From contig JAMOQH010000154.1 in NCBI GenBank assembly GCA_027064085.1, positions 1 through 31,347 of the forward strand: DNA of 31,347 nt. Reading direction: 5' to 3'. The notes under the pieces are model-generated. The model made no database searches, had not been told where the DNA came from, and worked only from the letters and a program-made list of their open reading frames with translations. Numbering within the stretch: the stretch's first letter is position 1; every line of letters starts with the position of its first letter. The translations under genes were made by a program, and so were the position numbers. This DNA comes from a bacterium (GTDB lineage Bacteria > UBP6 > JAFGXH01). This document shows positions 8,543 through 16,600 of the stretch, piece by piece.

Positions 8543-9541
8543 TTATGCCCCTATAATCTTTGTTACCATAATTTCCATTTGATAAAATGAAATTGCTCCT
8601 CCAAATTTAATCAAAGGTTCATATTCCAGTAAAATCTCATATTTTTGTAACAATCTTTTAAAAGAAATATTGCTTTTTTGTGATTTTATTCTTTTTTGGT
8701 CAAAATAATTCAATGATGATGACCTTGCTGCATCTGCAAATGAATATCCTTTTAATTTATAATAATGATATAATAGTATTTTTTGAAATTGAGAATGTAA
8801 TAAAGCATAAAATTTAATTAACTCCCCTTGTGGGGTATTTTCAAAATATTTTTTTAAAATTTCAATACTTAGAGATATGTTATCTTCTAAAATTAAATTT
8901 AATAAATCAAACACACTATAACTATTTTGAGCATAGGAAATATCCAACACATCATTTAAATTAATTTCATTTTCAGGAGGAACACCGTTTATAAGTTTCA
9001 TTAACTCATTTTCAGCTTGCATATAGTTATTATCAAGATTTTCAAGAAGTGTAAAAATTGCATCATTAGAAATGCTTCGATTTTCTTTTTTTAAAAATTT
9101 TAAAATAAATCTTTCAATATCAGAAGAAGTTGGAGCTTTTAAACCTAAGATATTTTTACTATCAAAAGCTTTAAAAAACTTCTTTTTTAATTTATCCCTT
9201 GAGAGAAATTCACTACTTATAAAAACTAAAAAAGTTTTCTTTTTTTTAGATAGAAGAGGAAGTAGTTGAGTTAACTTATTGTAATCTATTTTTTCAATTT
9301 TATTAATCACTACAACTCTTTTTTTAGATAAAAAAGGAGATTTATAGAAACTATTTATTATATTTTCAGTATCAAAACTTTCATCATCAAAATAATCAAA
9401 ATTAAAATCAATATTTTTATTATCTATTAAAATTTTTTGCAATTGCTCTTTAAAATCTTTTAATAAGTATGTATCAGAACTGTGGATTAATAGTGCAGAA
9501 GGTAGATTCTTAGCAACTTCTTTTAAAAATTTTGTTAACAC
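8543..9541 (-). CDS. holA: DNA polymerase III delta subunit
   Basis: 332-aa clamp-loader delta subunit, at the typical family length. Visible hallmarks are the N-terminal AAA-like fold that lacks a working P-loop (LLIHSSDTYLLKD; KRVVVINKIEKI), the middle region with the E-L-x-K-L helix (NELMKLI), and the C-terminal collar domain beginning at YSVFDLLNLIL. It loads the sliding clamp with the gamma/delta-prime subunits. The start codon is GTG at 9539-9541, overlapping the TAG of the small upstream gene by one base (TAGTG), which points to translational coupling. Confidence 0.9.
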   Translation of the reverse strand: MLTKFLKEVAKNLPSALLIHSSDTYLLKDFKEQLQKILIDNKNIDFNFDYFDDESFDTENIINSFYKSPFLSKKRVVVINKIEKIDYNKLTQLLPLLSKKKKTFLVFISSEFLSRDKLKKKFFKAFDSKNILGLKAPTSSDIERFILKFLKKENRSISNDAIFTLLENLDNNYMQAENELMKLINGVPPENEINLNDVLDISYAQNSYSVFDLLNLILEDNISLSIEILKKYFENTPQGELIKFYALLHSQFQKILLYHYYKLKGYSFADAARSSSLNYFDQKRIKSQKSNISFKRLLQKYEILLEYEPLIKFGGAISFYQMEIMVTKIIGA

Positions 9542-9774
9542 TATTCAATAGAACTATCTTTATCTGTTTTTTCTAGTTTATTAACAAAAGATGCTTTTAA
9601 TTTTAACATTCTACTAAACTTAGCACCTTTTTTATCTTTAATTTTCAACATATCAGGCTTTTTAAAATCACCATTAATCATCATATCTGAAAAATCATAG
9701 AATTTAACATCATCTTTTTTAGCAAAAAGAGATAATGACATTAATAAAATAAACATTATTGATAAATATTTCAT
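9541..9774 (-). CDS. Small exported protein (possibly CglF-like, tentative)
   Basis: 77-aa protein with a cleavable signal peptide (MKYLSIMFILLMSLSLFA) and a basic mature part of about 58 residues containing YDFSDMMINGDFKKPD. The start at 9772-9774 has a GAGG ribosome site eight bases upstream. From memory, the pattern YDF-x-D-x3-x-G-D/E-x3-P-D resembles short exported Myxococcota proteins annotated as gliding-motility CglF. This cannot be verified here. A FrzS-like gene 3 kb away makes the idea worth testing but does not prove it. It is the first gene of the operon that continues into holA. Confidence 0.65.
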   Translation of the reverse strand: MKYLSIMFILLMSLSLFAKKDDVKFYDFSDMMINGDFKKPDMLKIKDKKGAKFSRMLKLKASFVNKLEKTDKDSSIE

Positions 9775-9798
9775 AATAAAACCTCACAAAATCATTCT

Positions 9799-9827
9799 AT
9801 TATTACATAAGAAAATAAATATTTCAA
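9799..9827 (-). promoter_or_regulatory. Extended -10 promoter of the holA operon
   Basis: On the minus strand TTGAAA (9822-9827), a 17-base spacer and AATAAT (9799-9804), preceded by an extended TG at 9806-9807, lie about 25 bases upstream of the ATG at 9774. Confidence 0.55.
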
Positions 9828-9883
9828 CTATTACTAACGATTTTCTAAAAAAAGATATGTAAACCTTAGAATTAAATAAATTA

Positions 9884-9892
9884 TGCTATAAT
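9884..9892 (+). promoter_or_regulatory. Extended -10 promoter of pssA
   Basis: TG-c-TATAAT (TATAAT at 9887-9892) is a perfect extended -10. No good -35 is visible (TTAGAA at 9866-9871 is weak). The predicted transcript starts near 9899, giving an untranslated leader of about 140 bases before the pssA ATG. Confidence 0.6.
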
Positions 9893-9935
9893 AAAGAATA
9901 GTTCGGTTACCCAAAAAAATAATTTAAGAGTTGTG

Positions 9936-9974
9936 GTTTTGCGTATATTTGGAAAATATAAAAACTAACAAAAC
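9936..9974 (+). other. Nested inverted repeat in the pssA leader
   Basis: GTTTTG (9936-9941) pairs with CAAAAC (9969-9974). Inside it TATATTT (9944-9950) pairs with AAATATA (9954-9960) around a GGA loop. It sits in the predicted 5' leader, about 70-105 bases before the ATG. No poly-T follows, so it is not a terminator. No known riboswitch class is recognised. Confidence 0.4.
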
Positions 9975-10041
9975 TAAAACAAAGTTGAAAAAATTCCTTC
10001 TATCTGTTATATCTTAAAGCTATTAGATGATGAGGTAAAAA

Positions 10042-10848
10042 ATGATAATGAAATTAAAAGACTATTTTACAGCAGGTAATATTGTTTGTGGTGGAATATC
10101 TACTTTTTTAGTAATTGAAGGATTAAGACAAGGTAACGATTTTAGTTCTGCAAATGCAAATATAACAATCTCATATTTTAATTGGGCAGCATATTTTATT
10201 ATGTTTGGTTGGATTTTTGATGTTTTAGATGGTGTCGTTGCAAGATTAACCAAACAATTTAATAAGTTTGGAGCAGAATTTGACAATATTGCAGATTTAG
10301 TAAACTATTCAATTGCTCCATCTGCATTAATTTATGGTTGGTATTCTTTTTTAGACCCTACAATTAAAGGTAAAATCATAGGAGCAGTACTTGCTCTAAT
10401 GCCTCCCGTTTTTGGTTCAATTAGAATTGCAAGATTTAACATTAAAAGAATAGAATATCCAGGTATTTGGTTTGGCTTACCTAGACCTGCTTCGGCTTTT
10501 TTAATAGTGAATTTATTTGGACTTAGCTTTTTTACAAAAATCCCAGAAATTGGATATATTATTATTCCATTTATTTCAATAATGAATGTGGCGGTATTTC
10601 CATTTGTTGGACATCATAAAAGAAAAATCCCTAAATCATGGATAATGGTAGTTAGTCTTGTTGCAACAATTATTGTAAGTTCTTGGTTAGTTTCATTATT
10701 TACAAATTTTAATCACTTTTTTGATATTACATTTTTATTTTTCTCTTCATATTTTTTAACATATCCGGTATTGGTTTCTAAAGAAGAAAAAATAAAAATA
10801 CAAGAGTTTTTAGCAAATTGGAAAACAGAAGAACAAAAATTATTATAA
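10042..10848 (+). CDS. pssA: CDP-diacylglycerol-serine O-phosphatidyltransferase
   Basis: 268-aa integral membrane enzyme that makes phosphatidylserine, the precursor of phosphatidylethanolamine, from CDP-diacylglycerol and serine. The CDP-alcohol phosphotransferase motif DG-x2-AR-x8-G-x3-D-x3-D is complete (DGVVARLTKQFNKFGAEFD followed by NIAD, about residues 65-88). Several hydrophobic segments follow. Two ATGs lie close together; the first (10042) is preferred because GAGG at 10032 is at normal spacing. The next gene, an RND exporter, starts 14 bases after the stop, so the two are probably co-transcribed. Confidence 0.9.
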   Translation: MIMKLKDYFTAGNIVCGGISTFLVIEGLRQGNDFSSANANITISYFNWAAYFIMFGWIFDVLDGVVARLTKQFNKFGAEFDNIADLVNYSIAPSALIYGWYSFLDPTIKGKIIGAVLALMPPVFGSIRIARFNIKRIEYPGIWFGLPRPASAFLIVNLFGLSFFTKIPEIGYIIIPFISIMNVAVFPFVGHHKRKIPKSWIMVVSLVATIIVSSWLVSLFTNFNHFFDITFLFFSSYFLTYPVLVSKEEKIKIQEFLANWKTEEQKLL

Positions 10849-10862
10849 ATTAAAGGATAAAC

Positions 10863-13646
10863 ATGTTTAAAAATTTTGTTATAAAACTAGTAAAATCAAT
10901 TATAAAACATCACAGTCTTGTTACAATTATAACTATACTATTTACAATAATTACTTCTACAATTGCAATACAAAGATTTAAAATTAAAACATCATTAACC
11001 GCATTATTACCAGAAAACTCAGAATCAGTAAGAGTTTTACAAGAAGTAAAAAAAACAAAAGGTTCTACTGACAATATGATTATTATTTTAGAAAATAATA
11101 ATACAAATAATTTGAAAGAATTTGCTAAAATTATTCATGACAAATTACTTGGAGACCCTTTAATATTAACAGCAGAATATCATAGAAATATCAAATTTAT
11201 AAAAGACAGAATTTTATTTCATGTTCCTCTTAAAGACTTGGAAGAAATGGAGGTCAAGTTAAGAGAAAGAATATCCAAAACAAAATTTGATAAAATTACT
11301 GATATTGGCTTAGATAATGAAGATATAAATCCTGAAAAAACAGATAGTGAAGGAGATGTTCTTGATACAGAGGGCGACCCTTTTAAAAAAGATATGAAAA
11401 ATAGAAAATTAGATAAGGATATTAAAGTAACATATAACGAAGATAAAAATGCTACTGAAGTTGAAAAAACATTAGAAAACTGTGATCCCGATACCGATGA
11501 AGATTGTGAAGATGATAATATATCTTTTGATACAGAAGGCGATCCTTTTAAAACAAAACTAAGTAACAACCCCAAAAAAGGAAAATATAAAAGAAAAAAA
11601 GAAGACAATGATTTTTTAGCATACTTAAATGACAAATTAAACACTTATAAAACTAGCCCTTATGCAAATGAATTTAAAGAATGGAGATTATCTCCTGATG
11701 GCCGAATATTGGTTATTATGCTTGTTCCTTCAAAACCAGCTGGAGATGTTGCTTATGCTAAAAATTTAAAATCTCATCTTCAAAAAATAATTAAAACATT
11801 AAAACAAAAACATCCTAAATATAAAGATATAAAAATTAATTATTCAGGCTCTTACATAACAACAGTTGAAGAGACTAGTGAAGTAAAAAAAGATGTGGTA
11901 TCCTCAATTGGATTAAGTATATTTTTAATACTACTTGTATTATTTTTATATTTTGGAAAACTTAAATCTGTCTTAACAATTTTAACACCATTATTAATAG
12001 GTATGGTATGGACTTCTGGAATATTTTTTATATTTGATAGTTATTTAAATTTGATTGCAGCATTTATATTTGCAATCCTTTTAGGATTAGGAATTGATTT
12101 TGGTATTCATATACTCCATAGATACCTACATGAAAGACATAATAATAAAGATATTGAAGAAGCACTGCTAATAAGTATGACAGAAACAGGAAAATCAATT
12201 GTTATTGGAGGCCTAACGACTTCTGCTGCATTCTTTTCATTAATATTTGCAGATTTTAAGGGCTTTAGTCAATTTGGAAGATTAGCATCATTAGGAATTT
12301 TGTTAAATATTATTTCAATTTATGTAATCTTTCCAATATTAGTTATTTTCTTTGAAAATAGCTCTAAAGGATTTGGAATTAGGAGAAATTGGTATAAAAT
12401 TATTTTTAGTAAACTATTCAAAACAATAAATCAAAATATTTTTATAAAAACTAAATTAACTATAGTTATAGTAACTTTAGCTCTTACGGGAGTTGCAATT
12501 ACAAGGTTAATAGAAAAACCTGTTAAATTTGAGTATGATTTTAGAAAATTAAATAAAAAATCAAAAACTAAGAAAAAGCTAGTTAGAAGATATTCTTCTG
12601 CAACAAAATTATCTCTTTCTCCTGCGGTAATACTTACAACATCCGCCAAAGAAACAAAGGATATACATGATGTACTAGCAAAGTTAACAAAAAATCAAGA
12701 AGATTTGGTTAGACAACCTGCAATTTTTCCTATAATAAAAGAATATAATGTTGTTAAAACATATAATATGACAAAATCAATAGATACATTTGGCTCAATT
12801 TACTCTTTTTATCCTAATCACCAAAAAGAAAAACAAAAAGTTTTACAATCAATTAATAAAATGCTTACAGAAAGTAGAATTAAACATTTATCTCCTGACG
12901 AACAAAAATCAGTAAAAGAAATTAGACCATATTTACTTAGTGCTGTTCCATTTAAATTAGACGAACTTCCACAGTTTATAAAAAATATATTTAAAGATAA
13001 AAAAGGTAACTACGATAAAATGTTATTTTTATATGTAAAACTAAATACAACAAATGGAAAGAATGCAATTAAATTTGCAAATGAAATTCGTTCAATAAGA
13101 GTTAATGGTAAAAAATTAAAAGTTACAGCTCAATCTTTAATATTTGCAGATATTTTAATTTTAATTGTTAGAGACAGTTATAAAGTTACAATAATTTCAT
13201 TTATTTTTGTACTTTTAATACTTTTAATTTTTAATAGGTCTATTAAAAAAACATTAATTATGATTATTCCTTTAATTCTAGGCTTACTTGCTACATTGTT
13301 TTTCATGTCATATTTTAATATAAAATTAAGTTTCTTTAACATGATGATTATTCCAACCCTAATAGGAATGGGTATTGATAATTCTGTTCATTTAATGCAT
13401 GTATATGAAAATACAAAAAAATATAATATATATTTTGCATATAAAAATATTATTGGATCAATTACACTTTCTACCGCAACAACAATGATAGGTTTTGCAG
13501 GTCTTCTTACAGCAAATCACCAAGGTCTAAATAGCATAGGAGAATTAGCAATCATTGGCATGTCTTCGATGTGGTTTATGATTTTTATACCTATGCCTGC
13601 AATTTTACAATTATTAAGTAAAAATAAAGAAAATAATAATTCATAA
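10863..13646 (+). CDS. RND/MMPL-superfamily exporter (second copy)
   Basis: 927-aa RND-type exporter with the duplicated layout of the family. The N-terminal membrane segment is at about residues 15-38, then a large extracytoplasmic domain, a first membrane bundle with GLGIDFGIHILHRYLHE, a second periplasmic domain, and a second bundle with GMGIDNSVHLMHVYEN. The first loop holds a long charged insert (about 145-265) in which DTEGDPFK occurs twice about 70 residues apart, flanking a CDPDTDEDC motif. It follows pssA by 14 bases with an AAAGGA ribosome site, hinting at a membrane-lipid substrate (inference). It is related to, but clearly diverged from, the copy at 1152-3794. Confidence 0.9.
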   Translation: MFKNFVIKLVKSIIKHHSLVTIITILFTIITSTIAIQRFKIKTSLTALLPENSESVRVLQEVKKTKGSTDNMIIILENNNTNNLKEFAKIIHDKLLGDPLILTAEYHRNIKFIKDRILFHVPLKDLEEMEVKLRERISKTKFDKITDIGLDNEDINPEKTDSEGDVLDTEGDPFKKDMKNRKLDKDIKVTYNEDKNATEVEKTLENCDPDTDEDCEDDNISFDTEGDPFKTKLSNNPKKGKYKRKKEDNDFLAYLNDKLNTYKTSPYANEFKEWRLSPDGRILVIMLVPSKPAGDVAYAKNLKSHLQKIIKTLKQKHPKYKDIKINYSGSYITTVEETSEVKKDVVSSIGLSIFLILLVLFLYFGKLKSVLTILTPLLIGMVWTSGIFFIFDSYLNLIAAFIFAILLGLGIDFGIHILHRYLHERHNNKDIEEALLISMTETGKSIVIGGLTTSAAFFSLIFADFKGFSQFGRLASLGILLNIISIYVIFPILVIFFENSSKGFGIRRNWYKIIFSKLFKTINQNIFIKTKLTIVIVTLALTGVAITRLIEKPVKFEYDFRKLNKKSKTKKKLVRRYSSATKLSLSPAVILTTSAKETKDIHDVLAKLTKNQEDLVRQPAIFPIIKEYNVVKTYNMTKSIDTFGSIYSFYPNHQKEKQKVLQSINKMLTESRIKHLSPDEQKSVKEIRPYLLSAVPFKLDELPQFIKNIFKDKKGNYDKMLFLYVKLNTTNGKNAIKFANEIRSIRVNGKKLKVTAQSLIFADILILIVRDSYKVTIISFIFVLLILLIFNRSIKKTLIMIIPLILGLLATLFFMSYFNIKLSFFNMMIIPTLIGMGIDNSVHLMHVYENTKKYNIYFAYKNIIGSITLSTATTMIGFAGLLTANHQGLNSIGELAIIGMSSMWFMIFIPMPAILQLLSKNKENNNS

Positions 13647-13663
13647 ATATTTACCTTTTTTAA

Positions 13664-13692
13664 TTGAGCGATACTAAATAATATGATATAAT
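13664..13692 (+). promoter_or_regulatory. Extended -10 promoter of coaE
   Basis: TTGAGC (13664-13669), a 17-base spacer and TATAAT (13687-13692) with an extended TG at 13684-13685. The coaE ATG is 21 bases downstream. This is one of the best promoter matches in the window. Confidence 0.65.
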
Positions 13693-13713
13693 AAATTTTA
13701 TTTTTAGAGTATT

Positions 13714-14316
13714 ATGGTTAAAATAATTGGTTTAACAGGCTCAATTGCAACAGGTAAATCTTTTGTATCCAATATTATCAAAAATGAATTACATTATCCA
13801 GTAATAGATGCAGATAAGCTTGCTAAAGAAATAGTTGAAATAAATAAACCAGCTTATAACGAAATAGTTAAAAATTTTGGAGAAAATATAATAAAAAAAA
13901 ACAAGGAATTAAACCGAAAAACTTTAAGAGAGATTATCTTTAATAATGTAAAAAAAAGGAACCTTTTAAATAAAATTACTCATAAATATATAAAAAAAGA
14001 ATATCTTAAATTAGTAGATTTTTATAAATCACAAGGGAATAATTTAATTTTTTACGATGTCCCCCTACTCTTTGAAGCAAAACTACAATCACAATTCTAT
14101 AAAATTATAGTTGTTTATATTACACAAGAATTACAAATAGAAAGATTAATAAACCGTGACAATATCTCACAAAAAGAAGCAATTAAAACAATAAATTCTC
14201 AAATAAATATAGAAGATAAAAAAAATATGGCAGATTTTGTCATAAATAATAGCAAAACTAAAAAAGAAACATATCAACAAATTAAAAATATTATAAATAT
14301 CATAAGGGAGTATTAA
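13714..14316 (+). CDS. coaE: Dephospho-CoA kinase
   Basis: 200-aa kinase catalysing the last step of coenzyme A synthesis (ATP-dependent 3'-phosphorylation of dephospho-CoA), at typical family length. The P-loop GLTGSIATGKS is at residues 5-15. The substrate-binding DADKLAKE is at about 36-43. The lid/CoA region contains YDVPLLFE at about 115-122, and the C-terminal part has R-x-N/D residues and the D-F-V-I-N-N-S strand typical of CoaE. The following SDR gene starts immediately after the stop (TAAATG), so the two form an operon. Confidence 0.93.
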   Translation: MVKIIGLTGSIATGKSFVSNIIKNELHYPVIDADKLAKEIVEINKPAYNEIVKNFGENIIKKNKELNRKTLREIIFNNVKKRNLLNKITHKYIKKEYLKLVDFYKSQGNNLIFYDVPLLFEAKLQSQFYKIIVVYITQELQIERLINRDNISQKEAIKTINSQINIEDKKNMADFVINNSKTKKETYQQIKNIINIIREY

Positions 14317-15429
14317 ATGAAAAACATTGCTTTTTTAACAGGCTTACCACATTTCTTTGCATATAAACTCTTAAATAAAATTCTTGAAGATGATTTCTTT
14401 ATAAAAATATTTGTTTTGATTAAAAAAGAGCATACAAAAAAACTACAAAACTATATAAATAAAAAACTTTCAGCATCTCAAGGCTCAAGAATAGTAATTT
14501 TAGAAGGAGATGTTATTGCAGTAGATTTAGGTTTAAGTGGCGAAGAATACTCTATAGTAACTAAAGAAACAACTCATATTTATCACATGGCAAGTAGATA
14601 TTTTTATGGCATGGATGAAACAATTGCACATAAAGTAAATGTTATTGGAACAAGGCATACAATTGAACTTGCCGTTAATACTAAAAAATTGGTGAGATTT
14701 AATTTCTATTCTACAGCTTTTGTATCAGGTAATAAAGAAGGCGTAATTATGGAAGATGAACTTACTCTTCCTAAAAAGTTTAATAATCATTATGAAAAGA
14801 CAAAATATGAAGCAGAAAAACTAGTTAGATCATTTATAAATAAAATTCCAACAACTATCTATAGGCCTAGTATTATTGTAGGAGATAGTATAAATGGTAA
14901 AATTGATAAATTTAAAGGGCCTTATTATTTAATTAAATTATTTATGTACTCCAATTTAATACTACCTATGCCAAAAAATGGAAAAACTCCAATTAACATT
15001 GTGCCTATAGACTTTGTCATAAATTCACTTTATTATCTATCTTTAAACCCTAAAGCCAAAGGAAAAACATTTCACTTAGTAGATCCAAATCCAATAACAG
15101 TAAGGCAAATTGCAGATATTTTATCAACTAAAGTAGATAAAAACAAAAAATATCATACAATTGGTACAACTTCATCACTAATTTTAGGTATAATTTTTAA
15201 AATACCAATTTTAGATAAATTATTAATAAATCAAAAAACCGCATTCGAATTTTTATATCAAAATAAAACATATAGCACAATAAATACTCTTGAATTACTT
15301 GATGGAACAGGCATAAAATGTCCTCCTTTTAATACTTATGTAGATAGTTTACTCAAATACTTAAAAGAAGTACAACAAAAAAGGACAAATAATGATGGAA
15401 TTGTATTACTTAAAGAAAGTGATGTTTAG
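14317..15429 (+). CDS. Extended SDR / thioester-reductase-like (Male-sterility type) NAD(P)-binding protein
   Basis: 370-aa protein of the extended short-chain dehydrogenase family, closest in layout to the NAD_binding_4 (fatty-acyl-CoA/thioester reductase) group. The core strand and motifs include FLTGLPHFFAYKLL (residues 6-19), IVILEGDV, HIYHMAS, a catalytic-type FYSTAFVSG, YEKTK (the YxxxK pair) and IYRPSIIVGDS. The cofactor glycine motif is odd: TGxxGxxG is reduced to TGLPHFFA. It is co-transcribed with coaE, consistent with an acyl-CoA-related job (inference). The natural substrate cannot be told. Confidence 0.8.
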   Translation: MKNIAFLTGLPHFFAYKLLNKILEDDFFIKIFVLIKKEHTKKLQNYINKKLSASQGSRIVILEGDVIAVDLGLSGEEYSIVTKETTHIYHMASRYFYGMDETIAHKVNVIGTRHTIELAVNTKKLVRFNFYSTAFVSGNKEGVIMEDELTLPKKFNNHYEKTKYEAEKLVRSFINKIPTTIYRPSIIVGDSINGKIDKFKGPYYLIKLFMYSNLILPMPKNGKTPINIVPIDFVINSLYYLSLNPKAKGKTFHLVDPNPITVRQIADILSTKVDKNKKYHTIGTTSSLILGIIFKIPILDKLLINQKTAFEFLYQNKTYSTINTLELLDGTGIKCPPFNTYVDSLLKYLKEVQQKRTNNDGIVLLKESDV

Positions 15430-15435
15430 AATTTA

Positions 15436-15705
15436 TTAAACCCACTCAAAAAGCTTCATCCAATCTTTAACTTGCTCTTCATTTTGATAACCATAATAGG
15501 TTTTTAAAGTTCTACCATCTTCAATAAAAACTAAAGTTGGTGCTCCTTTAACAGAATACTGAATTGCCTTATCGTAATGACTGTAAATATTATAATTATT
15601 AATTATTAAATCAGAATACTCTTCTTTTATATTTGATAAAACATTTTCTTGATGCACACAAGAACTACAAGTTGGTGATACAAATTGAATAATTTCTTTT
15701 ACCAT
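15436..15705 (-). CDS. Small thioredoxin-fold protein with CSSC site
   Basis: 89-aa cytoplasmic thioredoxin-like protein. The active-site CSSC is near residues 13-16 and the cis-Pro loop GAPTLVF is about 50 residues later. The start is set at the ATG 15703-15705 because GAGG (15713-15716) lies seven bases upstream; a TTG 18 bases earlier would place this ribosome site inside the gene. The active site follows a short strand with no signal peptide, as in thioredoxins and glutaredoxins. It is convergent with the SDR gene, with only six bases between the stops. Confidence 0.85.
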   Translation of the reverse strand: MVKEIIQFVSPTCSSCVHQENVLSNIKEEYSDLIINNYNIYSHYDKAIQYSVKGAPTLVFIEDGRTLKTYYGYQNEEQVKDWMKLFEWV

Positions 15706-15777
15706 TTTATTACCTCTAAACAAGAATCAAAACTCCATTACTAAACAATTTGTATATTACTTAAATTTAAAAAAAAA

Positions 15778-16521
15778 TCAATCCAAATTTTTCATTATAG
15801 CTTCTCTAACTTGCTCCATAAGCATTGGAATATCATCTACCGTTAGCCCCTTTGTTATAATTGGTTTTCCATAATGTAAAGATATTTCACCATCTTGCAT
15901 TCTCCAAGAACCATAAGGTAATATATAATCTGAATTATTAATAGAAACAGGAATAATTGGAGCCCCTGATTTTATAGCTAAATGAAAGGCTCCTTTTTTA
16001 AATGGAAGCATTTTTTTCGTTTTAGCTCTATGCCCTTCGGGATACATAACAACAGAATCTAAACCATTTTGTAATCTTTCAACAGCTTTATCTAAGGTTT
16101 CTATTGCTGTTTTTTTATTTTTTCTATCTATTTCAAAAATACCAACATATCTCATTGTTTGCCCAAAATATGGTATTTTAAATAAAGATGATTTTGCAAC
16201 AAATCTAATAGATTTTGGTGCAGTAGCAAACATCGCTAATACATCTGCCATAGACCTATGGTTTGCTAAAAAGAGTACATTTGGATAATTAGGCTCTAAT
16301 ATACTTTTATCTTCTATAAAAGTCTTAGTTTTAACTTTAACTAAGCCTCCATTTCCAAATCTATCTAGTATTTTTTTATATACTTTATTTTTTTTAGTTT
16401 CATCAATATTTAAAATACTAGAAACAAGACCTGTCCCCCACAAGGCGTTCAAGACCATAATTGTATTTGTTGTAAAATAAGACAATTTCGTTGCATAAAT
16501 AATTTCTTTTCTAATATTCAA
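15778..16521 (-). CDS. plsC: 1-acyl-sn-glycerol-3-phosphate acyltransferase (PlsC family)
   Basis: About 247-aa acyltransferase that adds an acyl chain to lysophosphatidic acid at the membrane. Motif I NHRSMAD (H-x4-D), motif II around GIFEIDR, motif III YPEGHRAK (EGTR-type, Thr replaced by His) and motif IV PIIPVSI are all present in order. A TTG at 16519-16521 is chosen as start because AGGAG (16528-16532) lies six bases upstream; a TTG 18 bases further up (16539) has only a weak GAGG. It is one of two acyltransferases in the window (other at 21162-21734). The symbol rests on family membership only. Confidence 0.82.
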   Translation of the reverse strand: MNIRKEIIYATKLSYFTTNTIMVLNALWGTGLVSSILNIDETKKNKVYKKILDRFGNGGLVKVKTKTFIEDKSILEPNYPNVLFLANHRSMADVLAMFATAPKSIRFVAKSSLFKIPYFGQTMRYVGIFEIDRKNKKTAIETLDKAVERLQNGLDSVVMYPEGHRAKTKKMLPFKKGAFHLAIKSGAPIIPVSINNSDYILPYGSWRMQDGEISLHYGKPIITKGLTVDDIPMLMEQVREAIMKNLD

Positions 16522-16563
16522 AATAATCTCCTCACTCAATTACCTCATAATAAAACAAATTGG

Positions 16564-16592
16564 ATTATAACTATAATTTAGTGATAAGTCTA
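16564..16592 (-). promoter_or_regulatory. Promoter of the PlsC-like gene
   Basis: On the minus strand TAGACT (16587-16592), a 17-base spacer and a perfect TATAAT (16564-16569), about 45 bases upstream of the chosen start. Confidence 0.5.
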
Positions 16593-16600
16593 GAAAAAAA

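Noticed and set aside
15427-15445. GTTTA...TAAAC dyad between convergent genes as a bidirectional terminator
   Set aside because: The stem is weak and AT-rich, without T-runs on either side, and chance pairing is likely at this base composition.
16522-16539. Upstream TTG as start of the PlsC-like gene
   Set aside because: A TTG at 16521 has AGGAG at ideal spacing; the upstream TTG would place that site inside the gene. The longer form cannot be fully excluded.
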